A program made the position numbers and the translations under genes. A stretch of 64,000 nt of DNA from assembly GCF_003086295.3 (NCBI RefSeq), contig NC_092048.1, positions 39,494,425-39,558,424 of the forward strand, given 5' to 3'. Position 1 is the stretch's first letter. The number at the start of each line of letters is the position of its first letter. Positions 55,965-64,000 of the stretch are shown here, in pieces. The notes beneath the pieces are model-generated. The model ran no database searches and was not told the origin of the DNA. It worked only from the letters and a program-made list of their open reading frames with translations. This DNA comes from Arachis hypogaea. Its lineage: Eukaryota; Streptophyta; Magnoliopsida; Fabales; Fabaceae.

Positions 55965-57048
55965 ATATTGATCCAACTACTCCGGATCACCCTAAGAGTA
56001 TAAAATATCTTGATGAGAAATTCTTGCCATCTTTAGAGTTGAAAATGTTCCCGGAGCACTATCAGCATGCTTTCATACGCTTCATTGTAAGAGTTTGTTT
56101 TATATTTCTTGGTGAGCTAGCAGTTTTCTGTTTTTTCCATCCTTTTTTCTCTTATACCTTAGCAATAGCATTTTTTTTTCTCTTATGGAATTGGTGAAAT
56201 TGATTCATTATGTAATTTGTTTGCACATTTGATTAGTATAGATATATTATCAGCTGCTTCAGTTTGAACCAAAATTTATACATGTCTTAGAGATGTCTAA
56301 AACATATCTTTTGCAAGTGTAAAAGATGAAGGAAATTGCTAAGCTTAAAGCACTAGAAGATAAGAGGAAATTAGAGGCTGAGGTAAACTTTCTTTCTGTA
56401 CAAGTGACTGGTAAATCATTGTTAAATTGTGGTTTATTTTAACTTTTAAATTCTCTCTCTCTCTCTCTCTCTTCAATGTAGTAGACTTGTGACTTGCACA
56501 TTTTTCTACTTCTGGTTTTTCCTTGTTAGATAAAGAAGACTAGTGACCTCCACGAGGAGAATACCTTCTGGTGGAACCTTCTATTGAGAGAACTACATAC
56601 TATTTGTTAATATTAACAATTCTGATTTTCCGAGAAAAAATCTGAAAGGCTATTAAGTTTGATTTTGAAGTGTAGGTGTGCACATTAATTGCATGTCTAT
56701 TTACAGCTGATTTTAAATGATTCGTAACATTGACTTGTTTGCTGTTACTGGTATTATTGTTTGCGCTACCATTTAAGATGTGTATTGTGTTAGAACAGTG
56801 ATTGTTATTAAACATTATTTTTGGTAGGTTTATCATTTGGATACTTGCATAAATATTAAATAATATAATTTTCTATTGTTTGTTAGGTTTTAGAAGTTTT
56901 CTTGGCTTTTGGTTCAGAACTCAAGATGTTCAATGAAGTTCTTGAAAAAGGAAGAGAATAAGCTCATCGATGAAGGACTTGATGTTTCTGCACTGGTGAA
57001 CACAAAGCTAGTCCACAAGGAAGGAAATGCTGTCATTAGGCTGCACCG
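55965..57048 (+). pseudogene. Unidentified gene fragments (four exon-like pieces)
   Basis: Plus-strand pieces with splice-like borders: 55965-56085 (PDHPKSIKYLDEKFLPSLEL, KMFPEHYQHAFIRFI, then GTAAGAG), 56326-56381 (MKEIAKLKALEDKRKLEAE, then GTAAAC), 56530-56608 (KKTSDLHEENTFWWNLLLRE, then a stop) and 56887-57048 (VFLAFGSELKMFNEVLEKGR, then shifted KLIDEGLDVSALVNTKLVHK). The composition looks protein-coding, and the last piece runs straight into a CACTA-like terminus. I cannot name the family. A (CT)n microsatellite lies at 56452-56472. Confidence 0.4.
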
Positions 57049-57545
57049 CACTACTAAAACCAGCATATTAGCTGTGAATAATTTTGTTTTCTGCAACTTT
57101 TGCTGTACATTTAAATCCATAGCATATGAGCTCCTGGAGAACTGTTGCTGCGAATTTAAATTCGCAGATAACTTACATGCGACTTTTGTCGCGAAAAACT
57201 TGTGAAATTCGCAAGTAATTTTGTGAAAAAAAAAAAATCAAAGTTTTATCCAATTTTGGCTGCGAATTTTTTTACATGAACAAAATTGTAGTTGCGATTT
57301 TTGTTGCAAATTTCGCAGAGAATTATTTTGCAGCAAAATTCACAGGTAATCGTTGCAGCAAACTCCGCACGTAATAAAATCTGCAAAAAAAAAATTGCAG
57401 TAAATTTCGGAGATAATTAACCTGCACCAAAATGCACCAAAATTCACAGGTAATCGTTGCAGCAAACTCAGCAATAAAATCCACAACAAAAATCGCAGCT
57501 AATTTGCATAGCAAATTTCACAAATAATTTGTAGCAACATTCGCA
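57049..57545 (+). mobile_element. CACTA-type transposon terminus with subterminal repeats
   Basis: CACTACTAAAACCAGCATAT at 57049 is a CACTA (En/Spm) terminal sequence. It is followed over 500 bp by many copies of GCGAATTT/AAATTCGCA-type words in both directions (TTAAATTCGCAGATAA, GAAATTCGCAAGTAA, AAATTTCGCAGAG, CAGGTAATCGTTGCAGCAAA twice), the subterminal repeat pattern of the superfamily. No transposase is seen, and no TAGTAGTG right end was found. Confidence 0.65.
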
Positions 57546-58570
57546 ATAAATATAAATAATATGTGACAAATACAAATTGTAAAAATTTGAAAGTATCAAT
57601 GATTAATAGTCAACTAAATAAATGACAAACAATGTAAGAATCATTTTGTCAATAAACTCAAACTAACCTCCAAATTTCTAATGCGAAGTATCAAAGTCTC
57701 AATTATCATCTAATTAGATGGACATTAGACTAAATAGACAATATACTATTCAAAAAAAACATTATATAGTTCAATTTACTCTGTCTCATCCAATTCTTCA
57801 TTTCTTCTTTCTCCTTTCACTTCTTCGAATTGAGCTTGTAAAGAACTCGTTATTACGTGAGGCATCTTCAATCTGTTTGGAGCTACTGCCACCTTGACTT
57901 TTGCGGGGAGATTTCCTTGATAAATCTTTCCATTTTGATTCAACCCACAAGCTACAATGATGAAAGAACACAGTACAAAATACATTAACTGGAAAGTCAT
58001 GAGAAAAACTAATGCTGCAAATCTTTAGCAGCTTAAACATAACAAGATGAGACAATTACAGATGCTGGATGATAACAATCTGCATGGAATGTTTAAGGAA
58101 AAGAGAAACACTAGTCACAGAATAACACTAAAGTGCAAATGAGAAATGCAAAATATAACATTTGCATCTTATTTGCCAGCACTAAGTTAGAACAAATTAC
58201 TTCAACAACAATGAAAACAACAAAGCACGATCCTACTAGGTAGGGTATGTTGGCTACATGTCTTGGATCATGTTTGTGCTCATCCCATTTATACTCAAAT
58301 CTCCTTTTAAATTTCTTTATAATCTAGGACAGATTACTACATCTGGGAAAACGTTCCCTTTAGCAATAAAAACACATTATTTGTATTTGCCAAAATCAAT
58401 TCATCAAACCACCATATCAAATCGAATCACATTACACCATTGTAACTTGTAAGAACAGATGAGCAAAAATAGACCGATTTGCTCCCTCTTTAAAGTTTCT
58501 ACTCTCTAGAATTCCTACCGGAAGTAATATTGAATAGTGGCAGAAACTTGTAACATCTTTATTAATTGGC
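57546..58570. other. AT-rich region, possible single exon on the minus strand
   Basis: At 57957-57776 the minus strand has an acceptor-like TTGTAG followed by an open frame ending QFEEVKGERRNEELDETE. No known domain, and no neighbour exon recognised. It may be interior of the CACTA-type element or chance. Nothing else seen here. Confidence 0.25.
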
Positions 58571-59572
58571 TTAGGCTGGATTTAGTAAAGCTTTTTCAAG
58601 AGGTGCTTAAGTTTTTACAAGCTCCTCATTTTGTATTTGGTAAATTAAAAAGTCAAGTGTTTGTGCTTGCGGTTTTTAAAAGTTAGGGATGCTTTTGAAA
58701 GCACCTCAGCAAGAACTTTTCAAAGCTGGCTTATTCTTATCAAATTTTATTTATTTTCCCGCACATATTTCTCGCTATTATATTACCATTGAAATTCTCA
58801 TATATTTCTAACTCCTCATCCTAACCTTCACAAATTCTAACACAGCCTTCATATATTTTTTATTTTTCAACCTAATCTTCACAAATTTCAACACAAATAC
58901 ATCTCTGTCACATATTAGGTATGAACTTCTATCTATTTATATTATTTTTTGTGCGTTGTTTTTGTATTTTTTTAGTAGATCCATTATGTTTGTTTGTTTT
59001 TTATCTGTTCTTTGAAATATGAAGAGGTTGACTTGGTTTATGAAAACTAATCATAAAATTTTTCTTGCAGGAACATACCCAATACTAACATTAGATTACA
59101 TACAAATTTTATTATTAACTAATAATAACTCTATTTATATTAGTACAATCAAATAAATATTTAAACTATTAATCTCTAAAATTTGAATTAGGTAATTTAG
59201 TATTTTTAATGATGATATTTAGGATAAATAAATTTTTATGATACTTATATAAAATTTTAAATTTAAAAAATAATAGAGTTTATTTATTATATTTATGTTT
59301 ATTATGAATTTTTTATTTTAAAATTATCTTATTTTAAAATATTATATAAAATTTTAAAGAATTTAAAAAAATAAATTACTCTTCGTTATAAATATATTTA
59401 TTATAACTTTTTTAAGTTTTAAAAGCTGTTTTATCAAACACAAATTATGGTGCTTGTGTTTACTATAAGTCATTTTTAATTTGATTTTACCAACGCAAGT
59501 ACTACAGCTTTTAAATTTCAAAAGCTACTTTCAAAAAGTAAGTTTTATCAAACCAAGTCAAATATGTTGAGC
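58571..59572. repeat. Inverted-repeat element of about 1 kb (MITE or foldback candidate)
   Basis: Left end GGCTGGATTTAGTAAAGCTT with AAAGCACCTCAGCAAGAACT; right end AGCTACTTTCAAAAAGTAAG then TTTTATCAAACCAAGTC, whose complement (GACTTGGTTTGATAAAACTT) resembles the left end. Words based on AGCTTTTAAAAGCT occur at both sides. The middle is AT-rich and non-coding. Ends are only loosely similar, so limits and class are unsure. Confidence 0.45.
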
Positions 59573-59641
59573 TTAAAGTTACGACCATTAAAAAACAATC
59601 ATGCAGTGTTTTGGCAACTGGTATAAACTGATACGAGCCCT

Positions 59642-60175
59642 ATGGGACAAACTGAGAATTGTCATATGCCAATTGGTCTAATTACAAGAGCAACAACTAA
59701 GAGAATAAAAGAAGGTTTTGCAAACATGGCTAAATCATTTGTTCAGGAGATGTATCAAGAATTGGGCAAGACAATGATTAACGATTATCAAAAGCCACAC
59801 GTGTTACTATTTTACAAGATACATTGAAGACTCTCATCAGTCAAGATGAATTAAAAGAGACATCACTTTCTTAAAATTTATTCCATGTTTATTTTATTTT
59901 TATTATTTGTTTGTTTTAGGCCCAATTATAATTTAGCCTATATTTTATTCTAGTGAACTTACGAGTTAGGGATTTAAATTTAAGAGGTATAAAAATCCTC
60001 TAAAACCTGGTAGCCTTTTTTTTTCTTAATTTTTGAATAAAATTTTCTTTGAGTTTCTTTGAGAAACTTAAGTGTGAACAGTGATTCTCTTAACTGTTGC
60101 ATCAGGAAATCAAATTGAGGTAGAGGAGTCCCTTTCTTTGATCTTCCATCTTATCGTGGGTTACGTTCCGTATCA
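59642..60175 (+). repeat. Gypsy LTR region with relic of polyprotein C-terminus
   Basis: The frame 59642-59827 (PIGLITRATTKRIKEGFANM) resembles the end of plant gypsy polyproteins (GPITRSRAKRL-like). It is followed by LTR-like sequence ending CGTTCCGTATCA at 60175, two bases before a PBS. The left LTR limit cannot be set because the 3' LTR is outside the window. Either the polyprotein end overlaps the LTR in this family, or this is the tail of an older copy. Confidence 0.6.
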
Positions 60176-60177
60176 TT

Positions 60178-60187
60178 TGGTATCAGA
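60178..60187 (+). other. Primer binding site (tRNA-Met type), right-end gypsy element
   Basis: TGGTATCAGA directly after the LTR end, then TTTCAGG, where the perfect form continues GC. Sets the plus direction of the element. Confidence 0.82.
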
Positions 60188-60997
60188 TTTCAGGTATTAG
60201 ATTAATTTTCATTAGTCTACGTTTACCCTTTCTGTGTTCTACATAAATTTTAATAAAAAAAATTTTTCAGCCACGCATAGTCACTCTATCCTTGTGTCTT
60301 ATTATTTTCTTGTTGATTGGCTTTTAATTCCTTTCCCTAGGATTATTTTCTTTCCTTGCTGCCTTTGTGTTCATCATTATTCTTTTCGTCTTTTTTTTTA
60401 TTATTTTATTATTATTCTTCTCATTATTAGAAAAAAAAAGAGTACGCACTTTGAAATTTCTTCTTATTATTAGTAAATTTTCTTTTGCCAACACACCTTG
60501 AGTACCCAAAAAAAAAAGAGTACATACTTGAGAGTACATACTTTAAAATTTACACAGTAGCACTAAAGCAAACAAAAAAAAAGAAAAGAAAGAAAAAAGC
60601 GTTGTGTTCTTTAAAAAAAAAACAAAGCAACAATCTCAAAAAAAAAAAATCATTACGTACGTTATTATTATTATTATTATTATTTTTATTCTTATTTTTT
60701 TATTTTTTTAATTATTATTATTCTTATCTTTTGTCTTTTGTGTCTTTGTCCCTTTTATTATTCTATCCATCTTTTCCTCTCATCGTTGCGTCGGATTTTC
60801 TCTATCTTTTATTTTTATTTGATTTCTAAAGTGCAACAGTCAAAGAGATTCAAGAGTGGTAAAAGGCAAGAGTGGTAAGTTCAATAGAGGGTAAAAGCCA
60901 ATTTTGAGAATAAACACGAGTGTCCATCTTTGAGTGAAACACGTGAGCGAGTGCTTGTGAGGTCCTTTTATAATATTTTTGTTACAGGTTCATTGTT

Positions 60998-62641
60998 ATG
61001 GCAGCTCATTCTAAAGATACTGTAGTTGACATGGAGTTGATGCAAAGGGTCATTCAACACTTAACTAATCGCTTGACTGAATTGGAAGCATGGAAGCAAG
61101 AGATGACACAGACACTATCCAAGATTGCTAAACAAGGACCTTTTTCCGGAATCGGCGTCAGAATCATGTACCTTCTGATGATGACTCTGATGGGGTTATA
61201 ACACCTCGACATAAAAGTCAAGATAGCAATCAACGCCATCAAGATGCAAATACCACCATTTAAAGGGAGAAATGATCCTGAAGTTTATTTGAAGTGGGAA
61301 CGTAAGGTGGAAAGAATTTTTGCTTGTCATAATTACTCTGAAGCAAAGAAGGTTCGTTTGGCAGCAGTTGCATTCTCTGACTATGCCTTGCTTTGGTGGG
61401 ATGAACTAGTGAAGACACGACGGCGGAATGATGATCACCCTATAGAGTCTTGGGATCTTATGAAGCGCCTCATGAAGAAACGATTTGTGCCTTCGTACTA
61501 CTACAGGAAAGTGCATCAGAAGTTACATCGACTGACTCAAGACTCCAAGTCTGTTGAAGACTACCATAAGGAAATGGAAATGCTTATGATTACTGCCAAC
61601 ATAGAAGAGGACACTGAGGTTACTATGGCACGATTTGTGGGTGGTTTGAATAGAGAAATTGCTGATGTGGTGGAGTTACATCATTATGTGGAGATAGAGG
61701 ATTTGGTCAGTATGGCAATGAAGGTGGAGAGGCAACAACAAAGAAGAGCACCAAGAGGATTATCGCATGCTAATCCAAAGTGGGAGTCTCGTAATGCTGA
61801 CACAACAAAGACTAAGGGTGTTGAATCCAATGCATTGCTTGATGCTACGAAGAAGAAATGTAATTCTAACTCTTCTTCTGCTACTTCTAGACATCGAGAT
61901 ATTAAATGCTTCAAGTGTCATGGTATGGGTCATTATGCTAGTGATTGCCCAAATAGGAGATTGATGGTTATTAGAGGAGATGATATTGTGTCTGATTCTG
62001 ATCATGGTGATGACTCTGATCATAATAGCATGCCATCTTTGGAGGATTGTTCTCATGGTGATGTTGAGTATGCAGTCCATGGTGAATCTCTTGTTGTTAG
62101 ACGTGCTTTGAATTTACAGGTGAAAGAAGAAAATCTAGAGCAACGCCACAATCTTTTTCACACTAGATGCTTGGTGGGTGGAAAAGTGTGTAGTCTAATT
62201 ATTGATGGCGGGAGTTGGACTAACGTGGCTAGTACACTTATGGTGGAGAAATTGGGTTTGACATGTGTTCGACATCCTAAACCATATACGTTGCAGTGGT
62301 TGAATGACAGTGGAGAGATCAAGGTTGACAAACAGGTGACAATTGCATTCTCTGTTGGCAAGTATGTTGATGAGGCATTGTGTGATGTGGTGCCAATGCA
62401 AGCTTGTCATTTATTATTGGGGCGATCTTGGCAGTTCGACCGTCGAGCATTTCATGATGGTTATACAAATCGATTCTCCTTTGATTTTAATGGTCGCAAG
62501 ATCACTCTTGCTCCTTTACCACCTAAGGAGGTTTACCTTGACCAGTTGAAGCTTCAACAGGATACCAAGGGGAACATGGGATGTGAGATCACAGAAAAAT
62601 CTGAGAGAAAAGAATATAGCAAAAGGCCCAAAGGTGAGTGA
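60998..62641 (+). pseudogene. Gypsy gag-protease, frameshifted near its start
   Basis: The first part 60998-61201 (MELMQRVIQHLTNRLTELEA) starts at an ATG; a frameshift near 61150-61240 separates it from a 465-codon frame at 61244-62641. Motifs: MQIPPFKGRNDPEVYLKWER, ALLWWDELVKTRR, KRLMKKRFVPSYYYRKVHQK, knuckle CFKCHGMGHYASDC (about 61909-61950), then the retropepsin-like domain with VCSLIIDGGSWTNVAS and HLLLGRSWQFDR. DGGS in place of DSGA/DTGA is usual in this group, but it is normally followed by Cys where this copy has Trp. Apart from the 5' break the frame is open. Confidence 0.88.
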
Positions 62642-62710
62642 AAAGAAAGAAAAGAGTCCATGTCATGAGAGTAGTACAAATACAAAAAAATTGAGAAAGT
62701 TGAGAGCAAA

Positions 62711-64000
62711 TTGTGTTTCTTTGCAAAAGAGAGAGATTTAAAGAGTGCTTTAATAGGCAAGAAAGCTTTGTTTATGGTTCGGTTTAGGGATACTTTATTC
62801 TCTGACACTGACCTTAACCCAAATTTGCCAAATAGCTTTGTCTCTTTGTTGCAGGCATTTGCCGATGTCTTCCCTATTGACGTACCACGTGGTTTGCCTC
62901 CATTACGTGGGATTGAGCACCAAATTGATTTTATTCCTGGTGCTAGCATTCCTAATAGACCAGCCTATATGAGTAATCTTGAAGAGACAAAGGAACTTTA
63001 AAGGCAAGTGGAGGAGTTATTAGCCAAAGGTCATATCCGGGAGAGTATGAGTCCATGTGCTGTACCAGTTTTGTTGGTTCCAAAGAAGGATGATACTTAG
63101 CGAATGTGTGTGGATTGTCGTGCAGTCAATAAAATTACGGTAAAGTATTGTTATCCTATCCCTAGGTTAGATGACATGCTTGATGAGTTATATGGTGCAT
63201 GCATATGCACTAAAATTGATTTAAAAAGTAGGTATCATCAAATTAGAATGAACCCAGGGGATGAATGGAAAACTGCATTTAAAACAAAACATGGGTTATA
63301 TGAGTGGTTAGTAATGCCTTTTGGGTTAACTAATGCCCCTAGTACTTTTATGCGTCTGATGAACCATGTTTTGCGAGACTTTTTGGGTAAATTTGTTGTT
63401 GTTTATTTTGATGATATCTCATTTATATCACTTGTTTGGATGACCACTTGTCACATGTTTCAACTGTTTTGGAAGTGCTTTGACAAGAGAAATTATATGC
63501 TAATCTTAAAAAGTGCACTTTTTGTATTGATCGAGTTATATTTCTTGGTTTTGTTGTGAGTGCGAGTGGAGTTGAAGTTGATGAGGAAAAGGTAAAGGCT
63601 ATTCGTGAATGGCCAACGCCTAAGAATGCTTCTGAGGTACGAAGTTTTCATGGGTTAGTTGGGTTTTATAGAAGATTTGTAAAAAAATTTTCTACCATTG
63701 CTGCGCCTCTCACAGAGGTCATAAAAAAGGATGTTGGATTTAAATGGGAAAGGGAACAAGACATTGCATTTCATACCCTAAAAGACTATTTGTGTTCTGC
63801 TCCTATTCTTGTTTTACCTAACTTTGATAAAACCTTTGAGATTGAATGTGATGCTTCTGGGATTGGTATAGGTGCTGTTTTAATGCAGGAAAAACGAGCC
63901 ATTGCCTTCTTCTGTGAAAAGTTGAATTTAGCTTAGCGTAAATATTCAACATATGACAAAGAATTATATGCTTTGGTTCGGGCTTTAAAGGTTAAAGCAA
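62711..64000 (+). pseudogene. Gypsy reverse transcriptase and RNase H start, several breaks
   Basis: FADVFPIDVPRGLPPLRGIE (62860) leads into [62 protein letters not shown] and the catalytic VVVYFDDI (63396-63419). RNase H begins [19 protein letters not shown] (63836). Breaks: TAA at 62999-63001, TAG at 63098-63100, a frameshift just after YFDD (about 63420), and TAG near 63934 before RKYSTYDKELYALVRALK. Every stop fits a change at a Gln or Trp codon. RNase H and integrase continue outside. Confidence 0.9.

Larger units (their letters stand above)
59642..64000 (+). mobile_element. Ty3/gypsy chromovirus (Reina-like), partial
   Basis: Plus strand: LTR end, PBS, leader (60188-60997, with an ATT microsatellite at about 60662-60683), gag with knuckle and an IDGGS-type protease, RT with YFDD and the start of RNase H, running off the window. 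RT without preceding integrase is the Ty3/gypsy order. The DGGS protease and gag blocks suggest Reina-like chromoviruses; lineage is by resemblance. Several stops and frameshifts. Confidence 0.85.

Noticed and set aside
60485..60829. 114-codon plus-strand frame rich in Lys and Leu
   Set aside because: Made of homopolymer A and ATT microsatellite in the retrotransposon leader.

Overview
This is plant nuclear DNA, most probably from a legume and likely Arachis (peanut group). The evidence is spliced eukaryotic genes with GT-AG introns (40S ribosomal protein S7, plastid ribosomal protein L3, a BRUTUS-type gene), a dense load of nested plant transposons, an Athila-type LTR starting TGATGAGCGG, and many TGGGTGTA motifs of a kind I associate with Arachis Mutator-like elements. 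The genus is inference; the plant nuclear origin is certain.

Layout. 1-10684: a nested pair of minus-strand LTR retrotransposons. A SIRE/Maximus-like Ty1/copia element (cut by the window start) has inserted into the gag of an Athila-type Ty3/gypsy element. 10685-12930: gene-poor DNA. 12940-16527: RPS7 (plus), with a promoter carrying plant ribosomal-gene motifs and a large intron holding a probable DNA transposon. 17076-20148: two tandem M50B-like membrane metallopeptidase genes (minus) that differ in intron content. 20424-22730: a decayed Helitron-like element with an RPA1-like OB-fold relic. 22731-26700: a decayed L1-type LINE (minus) split by a small internally deleted copia element with LTRs and a target-site duplication. 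26733 to about 36155: a Mutator-like element (MULE) with two convergent decayed genes, a FAR1/mudrA-type transposase (plus) and a composite ULP-like cysteine protease gene (minus). 36156-37155: a 1000-N assembly gap.

37383-52456 (minus): a broken BRUTUS (hemerythrin E3 ligase) gene. It lacks its first exon and the C-terminal zinc-finger part, has a nonsense codon and a frameshift, and one intron is swollen to about 13 kb by a complete chromovirus-type LTR element with 4.2-kb LTRs (40697-52081, TSD CCTGT) and by plastid-derived DNA. 53005-55262 (plus): nuclear gene for plastid ribosomal protein L3, which looks intact. 55400-59600: small repeats, unidentified gene fragments and a CACTA-type terminus. 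From about 59.6 kb to the end: a plus-strand Ty3/gypsy chromovirus (gag, protease, RT, start of RNase H), decayed and cut by the window end.

Four genes look functional: RPS7 and L3 in cytosolic and plastid translation, and the two M50B-like paralogues, whose role is unknown. The most unusual structure is the MULE: a transposase gene and a ULP-like protease gene face each other, and both have introns full of the same TGGGTGTA motif in the sense direction. Most nonsense codons in the transposon genes can be explained by C-to-T or G-to-A changes, as expected for methylated, silenced DNA.
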